From positions 6,287,501 through 6,351,500 of the forward strand of contig NZ_JACHMH010000001.1 in assembly GCF_014204915.1 (NCBI RefSeq): a stretch of 64,000 nucleotides of DNA, given 5' to 3'. The translations under genes were made by a program, and so were the position numbers. Below, piece after piece: positions 16,190-24,338 of this stretch. Position 1 is the stretch's first letter, and every line of letters starts with the position of its first letter. The notes beneath the pieces were generated by a model. That model had not been told where the DNA came from. It worked only from the letters and a program-made list of their open reading frames with translations, and did not search any database. The stretch is from Crossiella cryophila (lineage in GTDB: Bacteria; Actinomycetota; Actinomycetes; Mycobacteriales; Pseudonocardiaceae).

Positions 16190-17083
16190 GATCTCGGGCT
16201 CTTGCACGACCTGCGTGCGCTCTCCATCCTGCTCGAGGAGCGCAATGTGACCCGGGCCGCGGTGCGGTTTCACCTGAGCCAGTCCTCGATGAGCCGGACG
16301 TTGCAGCGGCTGCGCGCGCTCTTCGGGGACGAGCTGCTGGTCCGCTCCGGCGGCGACTACGAGCTGACCCCGAGGGCGCGGGAGATGCAGCGTGAACTCG
16401 CCCTGCTGCTGCCGCGGCTGGAGAGCCTGGTGGCGGGCCGCGGCTTCGACCCCGCCCAGGCGACCGGGATCGTGCGCATCATCGGCACCGACTACAGCAC
16501 CGCGACCCTGGGCCCGCACCTGCTGCCCCGGCTGCACCTGGCCGCGCCCGAGCTGGAGATCCGGATCGAACCGCGGGACCAGGACTCCTACGCCGAACTC
16601 GAACGCGGCCGGGCCGACCTCGCGCTGTCCGTGCTCCGCCCGGCCGAGCCGCTGCGCTGGGAGCGGTTGTTCACCGACGACGTGGTCTGCGCGGTGGACC
16701 GCGATCACCCGGTGCGGGACCGCTTCACGCTGGCCGACTATGTCGCGGCCCGGCACGTGGTGGTGGCCCTGATCGGACAGGAGCAACCCATGATCGAACG
16801 GTGGTTGCAGGCAGTCGGCCGCAGCCGCACGGCCGCGGTGCGGGTGACGCACTTCAGCGCGGCCTTCGGCGCGCTGCCCGGCACGGCGCTGGTGGCCAGC
16901 ATTCCGCGGCGGCTGGCCGAGGTGCGGGCGGCCACCGATCCGCGGGTGCGGCTGGTGGAGGCGCCGGAGGGGTTCGACGCGTTCCCGTACGGGATGATCT
17001 GGCATGCCCGCCTGGAATCCGATCCGATGCACTCCTGGTTGCGGGAGATGATCCGGGCCGCGGCGCGGGATCTGACCGGCTGA
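16172..17083 (+). CDS. LysR family transcriptional regulator
   Basis: This ~303-residue LysR regulator has an N-terminal winged HTH (LRALSILLEERNVTRAAVRF...QSSMSRTLQRLR) and a periplasmic-binding-protein-like effector domain (IVRIIGTDYSTATLGPHLLPRLH onward). I choose ATG 16172 because of the GGGGA 8 nt upstream; ATGs at 16157, 16163 and 16178 are alternatives. It is divergent from the CoA-ligase-SnoaL gene, its probable target. An 8-nt-arm palindrome overlaps its start. The effector is unknown. Confidence 0.9.
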   Translation: MRMPHSDLGLLHDLRALSILLEERNVTRAAVRFHLSQSSMSRTLQRLRALFGDELLVRSGGDYELTPRAREMQRELALLLPRLESLVAGRGFDPAQATGIVRIIGTDYSTATLGPHLLPRLHLAAPELEIRIEPRDQDSYAELERGRADLALSVLRPAEPLRWERLFTDDVVCAVDRDHPVRDRFTLADYVAARHVVVALIGQEQPMIERWLQAVGRSRTAAVRVTHFSAAFGALPGTALVASIPRRLAEVRAATDPRVRLVEAPEGFDAFPYGMIWHARLESDPMHSWLREMIRAAARDLTG

Positions 17084-17094
17084 CCACTGTTGCC

Positions 17095-19281
17095 TCACAG
17101 CAGCTTGTCGAGGGTGATCGGCAGGTCGTGCACGCGGATCCCGGTCGCGTTGAACACCGCGTTGCCGATCGCCGCGGCGGCCGAGACCAGGCCGATCTCG
17201 CCCAGTCCCCTGGCGCCGAACTCGCTGATGTGCGGGTCGGGGCGGTCCAGCCAGTGCACGTCGATCTCGGGGGTGTCGGCGTGTACCGGGACCAGGTAGT
17301 CGGCCAGGTTCGCCGCGGCGAACCGGCCGTCCGGTTCGATCGGGTCGGCCTCCAGCAGGGCGTGCCCGATGCCCCAGATGATCGAGCCGACGAGCTGGCC
17401 GCGGGCCGCCTTGGCGTTGACCACCCGGCCAACGTCGAAGACCGAGGTGAACCGGTTGACCCTCGGTTCGCCGGTGAGCCGGTGCACCCGCACCTCGCAG
17501 AAGTGCGCGCCGAAGCAGTGGAACCGGTACTGGTCCGCGCCCGCGGCCGGTCCCGTGCTGCCGAGCGCCTCCACCGACGGCATTCCCATGGTGCGCAACA
17601 AGGAGCGGAAATCGGTCGCCCGGCCGCCCGCCTCGATCCGGCCCCGCCGGTAGCGCACGGTCGCGGGGTCGAGTCCGGCGAAGGGCGACTTCGGGTTGTC
17701 CACGGCCGCCTTGACGAGTGCGGTGACGGCTGCCCGGCAGGCGGCCTGGACCGCGGGCACGGTGCTGGTGGTGACGCTGGAGCCGTAGGCGCCGACGCCG
17801 CCGGGTGGCAGTGCGGAGTCGCCGACCTCCGCCTCGATCGAGCTGACCGGCAGGCCCAGTTCGTCCGCGCCGACGGCGGCGAGCATGGTGCGGGCGCCGG
17901 TGCCGATGTCGGAGGTGGCCGAGGCGATGGCGACCATCCCGTCGTCGCGGAACCGGGCGCGCGCCGAGGCGGCCTGGCGCCAGGCCGGGTAGATCGCGCT
18001 GGCCATGCCGAGGCCGATCAGCCAGTCGCCGTCGGTGCGGGAGCGGGGGCGGGCCTGGCGGCGGTGCCAGCCGGATCGTTGGGCGCCGAGCCGGTAGCAC
18101 TCGTCGAGGTGCTTGCTGGAGAACGGGCGGCTCTCGATCGGGTCCGCGCTGGCGTAGTTGCGCAGCCGCAGTTCCACCGGGTCGACCCCGGTGCGCACGG
18201 CGAGTTCGTCCATCGCGGTCTCCAGCGCGAACATGCCGGGCGCCTCGGCCGGTGCCCGCATGGACCAGGTCGGCGGGGTGTCCAGGGTGACCAGGCGCTG
18301 GTCGATCCGGATGTTCGGGGTGCGGTAGGCCACCGCGGAGGTGTCCCGGCCGGGCATCATCTGCCAGCCACCGGCCGCGGGCAGTTCCCCGTCGCTGTCG
18401 TGGCTCAGCGCCAGGAGCCTGCCGTCGGCTTCGGCGCCGAGCCGGATGGTCTGTCGGACGGCTCCTCGGTGGCCGATGGCGGTGAACACCTGTTCCCGGC
18501 TGAGCACGAGTTTCACCGGCCGTTTGAGCACGCGGGCGGCGGCCGCGCACAGCAGCGCCTCGTTCCACACCGGTGAGCGCTGGCCGAACCCGCCGCCGGT
18601 GTGCCGGCAGATCAGCCGGACCTTGGCCCGATCCACCCCGAGCCGGGCGGCGATCGTGGCGGCGGCCCGTTGCGGCGCCTGCGCTCCACAGTAGACGGTG
18701 AGCTGGTCGTCGACCCAGACCGCGGTGGTGGCGTGCGGTTCCATCGCGATGTGGTGCTGGGCGTGCTGGCTGACCGTGGTGCTGACGGTGACCGGGCTCG
18801 CGGCCAGCGCGGCCTCGATGGAGGGCACTCCCGGCGCGAGCTTCTGCAGCACGCCCTGGGACACCCCTGGACTCGCCGCGGCCAGCGAGGTCCGCGACGG
18901 GGTGATCGTGTAGTCGGCGGTGACCAGCGCGGCCGCGTCCCTGGCCTGCTCGAAGGTCTCGGCCACGACCAGGCCGATGATCTGCCCGCGGAAGCGCACC
19001 GCGGTGTCCTGCAACGCGCTGTAGTTCTCCCCGCTGTGCCCGGGTTGCGGCGAGCTGAGCGGGAGCGAGCGGAAGGGCGTGAACACGGCCAGGACCCCTG
19101 GCGCGGCCTCGGCGCGGCTGACGTCCATGCCGCGCACGGTTCCCCGGCCCACGGTGGCCTGCACGAGGTAGCCGTGGAGCAGGCCCTCGGGACGGTAGTC
19201 GGCGGCGTAGGGCGCGTTGCCGGTGACCTTCAGCGGTCCGTCGACGCGATCGATCTCGCGCCCCAGCGGTGAGCCGGTCAT
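17095..19281 (-). CDS. Molybdenum-cofactor-binding subunit of a PaoABC-like aldehyde oxidoreductase
   Basis: This 728-residue subunit has the layout of the xanthine-dehydrogenase-family large subunit, and its length is close to E. coli PaoC. The C-terminal GARGLGEIGLVSAAAAIGNA motif supplies the catalytic Glu (about residue 695). Mo-cofactor-binding segments include GGFGQRSPVW and MRAPAEAPGMFALE. It works with the FAD and 2Fe-2S subunits encoded just upstream, starting with a 4-nt overlap on the FAD gene (19278-19281). The complex oxidises aldehydes. It should be exported with the Tat-signal-bearing 2Fe-2S subunit, because it has no signal of its own. A dedicated XdhC-like chaperone is not seen nearby. 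Confidence 0.9.
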   Translation of the reverse strand: MTGSPLGREIDRVDGPLKVTGNAPYAADYRPEGLLHGYLVQATVGRGTVRGMDVSRAEAAPGVLAVFTPFRSLPLSSPQPGHSGENYSALQDTAVRFRGQIIGLVVAETFEQARDAAALVTADYTITPSRTSLAAASPGVSQGVLQKLAPGVPSIEAALAASPVTVSTTVSQHAQHHIAMEPHATTAVWVDDQLTVYCGAQAPQRAAATIAARLGVDRAKVRLICRHTGGGFGQRSPVWNEALLCAAAARVLKRPVKLVLSREQVFTAIGHRGAVRQTIRLGAEADGRLLALSHDSDGELPAAGGWQMMPGRDTSAVAYRTPNIRIDQRLVTLDTPPTWSMRAPAEAPGMFALETAMDELAVRTGVDPVELRLRNYASADPIESRPFSSKHLDECYRLGAQRSGWHRRQARPRSRTDGDWLIGLGMASAIYPAWRQAASARARFRDDGMVAIASATSDIGTGARTMLAAVGADELGLPVSSIEAEVGDSALPPGGVGAYGSSVTTSTVPAVQAACRAAVTALVKAAVDNPKSPFAGLDPATVRYRRGRIEAGGRATDFRSLLRTMGMPSVEALGSTGPAAGADQYRFHCFGAHFCEVRVHRLTGEPRVNRFTSVFDVGRVVNAKAARGQLVGSIIWGIGHALLEADPIEPDGRFAAANLADYLVPVHADTPEIDVHWLDRPDPHISEFGARGLGEIGLVSAAAAIGNAVFNATGIRVHDLPITLDKLL

Positions 19282-20255
19282 CGGGTTCGCTCCAGTTCCA
19301 GCAGGGCACGCACGATGGTCCGCTTCATCAACTCCGGCTTGAACGCGTTGTGCCGCAACGGACGTACACCCTCCACGGCGGTGGCGGCCGCGGCCGCGTA
19401 GGTGGCCTCGGTGGCCGGTCGCCCGGCCAGCGCCCGTTCCACCGCGGGCAGCCGCCAGGGCCGGGTGCCCATGCCGCCCACCGCCACCCGCGCCTCGACG
19501 ATGGTGCCGCCCGCGGTGCGCAGGGCCACCGCCGCGGACGAGAGCGCGAACTCGTAGGACCGCCGGTCGCGGACCTTCAGGTAGAGCGAGTGCCGGGCCC
19601 AGTCCAGCCCCGGCACGTGCACGCCGGTGATCAGTTCGCCGGGCCGCAGGTCGTGCTCATGCTGGGGTGTGTCGCCGGGCAGCAGGTAGAACTCGCGCAG
19701 CGGCACGGTGCGCTCGCCGTCCCGGCCGCGCAGCCGCACCGTGGCGTCCAGCGCGACCAGTGCCACCGCGAGGTCGCTGGGATGGGTGGCCACGCACGAG
19801 CCGCTGGTGCCCAGTACGGCGTGCATCCGGTTCTCCCCCTCGACTGCTGGGCAGCCGCTGCCGGGCCGCCGCTTGTTGCAGGGCGTGCTCACCTCGCGGA
19901 AGTAGCCGCACCTGGTGCGCTGCAACAGGTTCCCGCCGATGCTGGCCATGTTGCGGAGCTGACCGGACGCGCTCGACTCCAGCGCCTGGGTCAGCATCGG
20001 GTAGGCGCGGCGGACGCGGGGATCCGCGGCCACCTCGCTCATCCGGGCCAGCGCGCCGATCCGCAGGCCGTCAGCCGTCACGTCGATCCCGTGCAGTGGC
20101 AGGCGGTTGATGTCCAGCACCCGGCCCGGGTTCATGACCTCGAGCTTCATCAGGTCCACCAGCGTGGTCCCACCGGCGAGGAAGGCGGTGTCCGAACCGG
20201 AGCGGCGCACCGCGTCCTCGACGGTGCCAGGACGCTCGAAGACGTAGCCGCGCAT
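19278..20255 (-). CDS. FAD- and 4Fe-4S-binding subunit of a PaoABC-like aldehyde oxidoreductase
   Basis: This 325-residue member of the CO-dehydrogenase/xanthine-dehydrogenase FAD-binding family has AGGTTLVDLMKLEVMNP, GALARMSEVA and ASIGGNL as FAD contacts. Four cysteines at about residues 116, 126, 135 and 154 (RCGYFRE...PCNKRRPGSGC...GSCVATHP) match the extra 4Fe-4S cluster segment of PaoB-type subunits. Ordinary FAD subunits lack this segment. Its ATG overlaps the stop of the 2Fe-2S gene (TGATG at 20255), and its stop overlaps the next start by 4 nt. The three genes therefore form one translationally coupled operon. Confidence 0.9.
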   Translation of the reverse strand: MRGYVFERPGTVEDAVRRSGSDTAFLAGGTTLVDLMKLEVMNPGRVLDINRLPLHGIDVTADGLRIGALARMSEVAADPRVRRAYPMLTQALESSASGQLRNMASIGGNLLQRTRCGYFREVSTPCNKRRPGSGCPAVEGENRMHAVLGTSGSCVATHPSDLAVALVALDATVRLRGRDGERTVPLREFYLLPGDTPQHEHDLRPGELITGVHVPGLDWARHSLYLKVRDRRSYEFALSSAAVALRTAGGTIVEARVAVGGMGTRPWRLPAVERALAGRPATEATYAAAAATAVEGVRPLRHNAFKPELMKRTIVRALLELERTR

Positions 20256-20842
20256 CAGGCAGGCTCCGTCCGGGCCTGGCGGATCGCGGCCAGGATGCCA
20301 GGGTAGGCACTGCACCGGCAGATGTTGCCGGACATCCGCTCCCGGATCTCCGCGTCAGTGCCCGCGCCCCCTTCGCTGATCAGCGCCGCCGCGGACATGA
20401 TCTGCCCCGGGGTGCAGAACCCGCACTGGAGGCCGTCCTGCTCGATGAAGGCCCGCTGCACCGGATGCGGGCGATCGCCGTCGGCCAGCCCTTCGATCGT
20501 GGTGACCGCCGCACCGTCCACTGTGGCCAGCAGGGTCAGGCAGGACAGCACCCGCCGCCCGTCCAGGTGCACGGTGCAGGCGCCGCACTGACCGCGGTCG
20601 CAGCCCTTCTTGGTGCCGGTCAGCCGCAGCCGCTCGCGCAAGGCGTCCAGCAGCGTCACCCGCGGGTCCACGGTCAGCGAGGTGGCCGCCCCGTTGACCG
20701 TCAGGCGCACGGTGACGTCCCCGGCCGCCCCGGCCGGCGTCGCGGCCTCCGCACTGCCCAGCGGAACGGTGGCGGCCGCGGCCGCGGTGCCGACCAGGCC
20801 GCCGAGCAGGCCACGTCTGGTGATGCCCTCGTACTGCGTCAT
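20255..20842 (-). CDS. Tat-exported 2Fe-2S subunit of a PaoABC-like aldehyde oxidoreductase
   Basis: This 195-residue protein starts at ATG 20842. It carries a twin-arginine signal (TRRGLLGGLVG followed by an Ala-rich hydrophobic stretch) at residues 8-35. A plant-type ferredoxin domain has CDRGQCGACTVHLDG...SC for cluster I, and a C-terminal helical domain has QCGFCTPGQIM and CRCSAYPG for cluster II. All eight ligand cysteines are present. The order 2Fe-2S, FAD, Mo and the Tat signal match the periplasmic E. coli PaoABC (YagTSR) aldehyde oxidoreductase. The complex should thus act outside the membrane, perhaps in aldehyde detoxification. Confidence 0.92.
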   Translation of the reverse strand: MTQYEGITRRGLLGGLVGTAAAAATVPLGSAEAATPAGAAGDVTVRLTVNGAATSLTVDPRVTLLDALRERLRLTGTKKGCDRGQCGACTVHLDGRRVLSCLTLLATVDGAAVTTIEGLADGDRPHPVQRAFIEQDGLQCGFCTPGQIMSAAALISEGGAGTDAEIRERMSGNICRCSAYPGILAAIRQARTEPA

Positions 20843-20941
20843 GCGGGTCAGCGTTCCCGGCGGATCAGGTCGCCACCAACGCGAATCGCGGATCATCGGG
20901 ATGCGTCCGGCGCATGGCGCGCGGGGTCAGCCTGCCCGCGG

Positions 20942-21544
20942 TCAGGACTGGTTCAGGGCCCGTTCGATCGCGCGGCGGGCCCGGTCCCCGGCCGTCCGGT
21001 CGTGCTGGAGCTGCATGGCCGCGTTCAGCGCCAGCCCGGCGGCGATGATCTCGAACAGCGCCTGGTCCACGTCGAACCCGGCCGGTAGCTCGCCGCCCTC
21101 GACCGCCGCGATCAGCTCCGCCCGCAACTGTTCCCGCCAGCGTGTCCACACCTCGGCCACCGCGTCCCGGACCCGGCCGGGGCGGCCGTCGTACTCACTC
21201 AGCGCCGCGGTCATCAGGCAACCGCCGGGCAGCAACGGCGCCTCCAGGTAGTCCACGGACTTCCCGCACACCGCGCGCAGCCGCCGCAGCCCCGGCGGCT
21301 CGGCCAGCGTGGGCTCGACCACCCGGTGCCAGAAGTCCACGAACGCCTTGTCCAGGGTGGAGATCTGCAGCGTCTCCTTGGTGCCGAAGTGCTTGTGCAC
21401 CCCGGACTTGCTCATCTCCAGCTCCTCGGCGAGGCGGCCGATGGTGATGCCGTCAAGACCTTCGGTGGAGGCGATCTCAGCGGCACGGGTGAGGATCCGG
21501 CCCCTGGTGGCCTGGGCTTCGGCCGCCGAGCGTCGTGGTGACAT
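20942..21544 (-). CDS. TetR family transcriptional regulator (YcdC/TetR_C_6-like)
   Basis: This 200-residue TetR protein has its HTH at about residues 30-55 (ITIGRLAEELEMSKSGVHKHFGTKE) and a C-terminal domain of the kind found in TetR proteins with a LPGGCLMTAALSEYDGRPG segment. It lies directly upstream of the Pao-like operon on the same strand (99-nt gap) and has a near-palindromic operator candidate before its start. It is probably autoregulated and possibly controls the operon. Confidence 0.9.
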   Translation of the reverse strand: MSPRRSAAEAQATRGRILTRAAEIASTEGLDGITIGRLAEELEMSKSGVHKHFGTKETLQISTLDKAFVDFWHRVVEPTLAEPPGLRRLRAVCGKSVDYLEAPLLPGGCLMTAALSEYDGRPGRVRDAVAEVWTRWREQLRAELIAAVEGGELPAGFDVDQALFEIIAAGLALNAAMQLQHDRTAGDRARRAIERALNQS

Positions 21545-21554
21545 GCGACCAGGA

Positions 21555-21574
21555 TAGCGTACGTACGTTCGCTA
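21555..21574. promoter_or_regulatory. Near-palindromic operator upstream of TetR gene
   Basis: TAGCGTACGTACGTTCGCTA is a 20-bp inverted repeat in which 9 of 10 arm positions pair. It starts 11 nt upstream of the TetR start codon. Size and place fit an autoregulatory TetR operator; binding is inference. Confidence 0.5.
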
Positions 21575-21742
21575 ACTTCCAGTGCGGCCACGTCGCGCGG
21601 TGCGTTTCGGGTCGGTTGTGGCGGCGACTGGAGCACTTGCCGGGAGCATTTTTCCTTTACTGACCGGCTGGTCGAGGATGGCGTGGCCGGAGTTCATGTC
21701 GCCCGCTCCGGCCACGCGTGCCCGACGATGCCGGCGCGATTC

Positions 21743-22159
21743 CTAGGCGTAGTACCCCTCCACCGGGACCTTCGCCTCCTCATACAGATACGGCCCGTCG
21801 ATGGGCACCTCCGGAAAGCCGCCTGCGGTCTTCAACCCGTTGAGCTGCTCGCCCGACAGCGCGAAGACCACCTGCCCGATCCCCGAGCGCGCCAACGCGC
21901 CCGCGCACATCCCGCACGGCTGGCAACTGGTGTACATGGTGGTTCCGGCGGCCGTGTCCGCGTCCAGTGACCGGGCCGCCCAGCGGGCCAGCTTCAGCTC
22001 GGGGTGCGCGGTGATGTCGTTGTCGGTGAGGCTGGAGTTGCGTTCCTCCGCGAGCACGGACCCGTCCGGCCCGACCAGCAGTGAGCCGAACGGCGGGTTC
22101 CCGCCTGCCCGAGCCTCGGCCGCCAGCGCGATGGCCCGCCGCAGGTGTTCTTCGTTCAC
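21743..22159 (-). CDS. Nucleoside/CMP-type zinc deaminase
   Basis: This 138-residue protein starts at GTG 22159 behind AAAGGA and overlaps the stop of the upstream LLM gene by 4 nt. It has the cytidine-deaminase-like zinc site: an H-P-E-L-K motif (the more usual form is HAE) with the catalytic Glu, and P-C-G-M-C (PCxxC) for the other two zinc ligands. It resembles guanine/tRNA-adenosine-type deaminases of the CMP_dCMP family. The Pro replacing Ala in HAE is seen in some actinomycete members. The substrate is probably a free nucleoside or base, not settled here. Confidence 0.88.
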   Translation of the reverse strand: MNEEHLRRAIALAAEARAGGNPPFGSLLVGPDGSVLAEERNSSLTDNDITAHPELKLARWAARSLDADTAAGTTMYTSCQPCGMCAGALARSGIGQVVFALSGEQLNGLKTAGGFPEVPIDGPYLYEEAKVPVEGYYA

Positions 22160-22983
22160 CGGAATTCCTTTCGTACCGCGGCCAGTGCCTGCCAGGCGGG
22201 TTCCGGATGCCGCGTCTCCTCCGGATCGCCGACGAACGGGTCCAGCACCACGGCCCGCGCGCCGTCGGCACGCAGCCGGTCCAGATCGCCCACGACCTGT
22301 TCGAGCGTGCCCTCGCCCAGCCGCCGCTCCGCCAGCGACCGCTCGGTCAGCCGCAGCAGGATGCGCGGTGCCGGCTCGGGCAGCGGGCGTTCCTCGGCGG
22401 CGGCGACCTGTCCCAGTCGGGCCAGGGATTCCCGCCACTGCTCGGCGCTCTGCCGCAGCGGGTGCCAGGCGTCGCCGAGCCGGACCGCGCGGCGGAGCGC
22501 GGCGTCGCTGTTGCCGCCCACCCAGATCGGGATGCGGCCCGCGCGGTAACCCGCGTCCCGCCACGCCGCGCGCACGGTGGTGATCAGCTCGTCGGTCAGC
22601 GCGCCGCGGCGCTGGAACGGAATCCCGAGCGCGGCGAACTCCTGGCGCGCCCAGCCGATCCCCACCCCGAGCACCAGCCGGTCGCCACTGAGTTCACTCA
22701 GGTTCGCCGCCATCCGCGCGACCAGCAGCGGGTGCCGGTAGGGCGCGATCAGCACGGTCGTGCCCAGCCTGATCCGCTCGGTGACCCCGGCCAGCCAGGA
22801 CAGCGTGGTGAACGGCTCGTAGAACGGGGCAGGGTACTGCTCGGCCACATCGGGTGTCACCACCACGTGGTCGGAGACCATGAGCAGGTCGAAACCCAGA
22901 CCCTCCACCGTCCGCGCCCAGTCGCGCAGCACGGCCGGGCTGGTGCCGGGACCGAAGTTCGGGACGTTCACGCCGATCAACAC
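22156..22983 (-). CDS. LLM class F420-dependent oxidoreductase
   Basis: This 275-residue luciferase-like monooxygenase-fold protein contains LLMVSDHVV, LSWLAGVTERIRLGTTVLIAPYRHPLLVARMAANL and LGVGIGWARQEFAALGIPF. These are the hallmark segments of TIGR03619/TIGR03560-type F420-dependent oxidoreductases. It should use F420 (or FMN) for hydride transfer. It is the first gene of a two-gene unit with the deaminase (4-nt overlap) and diverges from the Lrp/AsnC regulator at 23078, a likely controller. Substrate unknown. Confidence 0.9.
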   Translation of the reverse strand: MLIGVNVPNFGPGTSPAVLRDWARTVEGLGFDLLMVSDHVVVTPDVAEQYPAPFYEPFTTLSWLAGVTERIRLGTTVLIAPYRHPLLVARMAANLSELSGDRLVLGVGIGWARQEFAALGIPFQRRGALTDELITTVRAAWRDAGYRAGRIPIWVGGNSDAALRRAVRLGDAWHPLRQSAEQWRESLARLGQVAAAEERPLPEPAPRILLRLTERSLAERRLGEGTLEQVVGDLDRLRADGARAVVLDPFVGDPEETRHPEPAWQALAAVRKEFR

Positions 22984-23077
22984 GCGATCAAGGCTAGGTC
23001 AGCACACCCCGGCCGCAGAAGGGACTGTTCCCGGCGTTCGACGGCGCACGCCAAGGATTCCACGGTAAATTCGCCAG

Positions 23078-23542
23078 ATGATCGAGACCCTGGACCTGAC
23101 CGACTGGGCGATCCTCGCCGAGCTGCAACGGGACGGCCGCATCCCGCTCACCGAGCTGGGCCGCCGGGTCAACCTCAGCGCCTCGGCCACCACCGAACGC
23201 GTGAAACGCCTGGAGAGCACCGGGATCATCACCGGCTACCGCGCCACCGTCGACCTGGACAAGGTGGGCTACCGGGTGCTGGCCGTGGTGCGCCTGAAGT
23301 ACCCCGGCAGCCAGCACGAGCCGCTGCACCGGCTGCTCGCCGAACGCCCCGAGATCCTGGAATGCCTGCGCACCACCGGCGAGGACTGCTACCTGCTCAA
23401 GGTCGCCGCCCCGTCAATGCCCTACCTGGAGCAGGTGGTCAACGAGCTGACCGCCTTCGGCAGCACCACGACCAACATCGTCTACAGCCAGACCCTGCCC
23501 TACCGGGGCGTAAGCCCAACGCCGCCGGACCAGCCTTCCTGA
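23078..23542 (+). CDS. Lrp/AsnC family transcriptional regulator
   Basis: This 154-residue protein has an N-terminal winged HTH (LTDWAILAELQRDGRIPLTELGRRVNLSASATTERVKRLESTGII) and a C-terminal RAM/AsnC ligand-binding domain (YRVLAVVRLKYPG...CLRTTGEDCYLLKVAA). It typically forms octamers that respond to amino acids. It is divergent from the LLM-deaminase unit (94-nt gap) and is probably its regulator. Confidence 0.93.
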   Translation: MIETLDLTDWAILAELQRDGRIPLTELGRRVNLSASATTERVKRLESTGIITGYRATVDLDKVGYRVLAVVRLKYPGSQHEPLHRLLAERPEILECLRTTGEDCYLLKVAAPSMPYLEQVVNELTAFGSTTTNIVYSQTLPYRGVSPTPPDQPS

Positions 23543-23549
23543 GCGCCCA

Positions 23550-24290
23550 TCAGGTTTCGGCGACCACCGTCAGCCCCGCCAACTCGGCCGGTGCCGCCGA
23601 CGGGTCCAGGCCGCGGACCGCGATGCCGTACAGACCGGCCGGGCTGCCCTCGGTGAAGCGCACCTCCGCGCCGGGCAGAGCCACCGTGTCACCGACGGCC
23701 GGACACCCGACGAGATCGGCGAGCAGCCGGGCGTCGGCCGCGGGCTCGGGGCTGCGGGCCAGCAGGGCGACCAGGTCGGGGCGGCTCGCCAAGGTGATGC
23801 CCTGGCTCGCCCGGTGCTCCGCGCGCATGCGGGCGATCTCGGCACGGGGCGGGGAGTAGGTGATGAAGAAGGGGAAGTACGTCGGCGCGTCCCGGACGAA
23901 CACCTCGACGAACCCCGCGTCCCGCTCCTCGAACCACACCTCGATCTCCTCGACCTCCCGTCCGGCCTGGCGCAACCGGGCCGCGGTCGCCCGCGCGTCC
24001 GGCACGTCGACGGCGAAGGTCAGCAGGCCAGGCCCGTCGAGTACGTCGACGGCGGGCTTGAGGATCCGCAAGCCCTCGGCGTACTTGGAGTTCGCCACGG
24101 CCGCCCAGTCGTCCACCGCGGCCAGCTCGACGTACCGTTCATCGTCAACGCCCCAGGCGGCGTTGCGGAACCCGGGCATGGTGAGTGCGGCGTGGGTTGG
24201 CAGGCCGAGCGCGTCGTAGGAGGCCATGGCCGCCCCGACGTCGCCCACCCAGTGGATGAGGTGGTCGAAGGTGGCGGTGTGTTCTGACAT
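23550..24290 (-). CDS. VOC/glyoxalase-like domain protein
   Basis: This 246-residue protein of the vicinal-oxygen-chelate superfamily (Glyoxalase_3-like) begins TATFDHLIHWVGDVGAAMASYDALG. It contains AAWGVDDERYVELAAVDDW and repeated beta-alpha-beta-beta elements; His9-type and Glu metal-ligand positions are plausible. A DtxR/IdeR-type iron box lies 27 nt upstream, suggesting iron-dependent expression. Function unknown; it could be a metal-linked dioxygenase or resistance protein. Confidence 0.8.
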   Translation of the reverse strand: MSEHTATFDHLIHWVGDVGAAMASYDALGLPTHAALTMPGFRNAAWGVDDERYVELAAVDDWAAVANSKYAEGLRILKPAVDVLDGPGLLTFAVDVPDARATAARLRQAGREVEEIEVWFEERDAGFVEVFVRDAPTYFPFFITYSPPRAEIARMRAEHRASQGITLASRPDLVALLARSPEPAADARLLADLVGCPAVGDTVALPGAEVRFTEGSPAGLYGIAVRGLDPSAAPAELAGLTVVAET

Positions 24291-24316
24291 CGGCCCTCCC
24301 AGGAAGCACTCGGCAC

Positions 24317-24330
24317 TTAGGCAAGCCTAA
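24317..24330. promoter_or_regulatory. DtxR/IdeR-type iron box candidate
   Basis: TTAGGC-AA-GCCTAA, extended as ACTTAGGCAAGCCTAACTT over 24315-24333, matches the palindromic core of actinobacterial IdeR/DmdR iron boxes (consensus TTAGGTTAGGCTCACCTAA-like). It lies 27 nt upstream of the minus-strand VOC gene and 9 nt from the upstream-gene side. Iron-dependent repression of the VOC gene is the inference. Confidence 0.6.
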
Positions 24331-24338
24331 CTTCTGGA

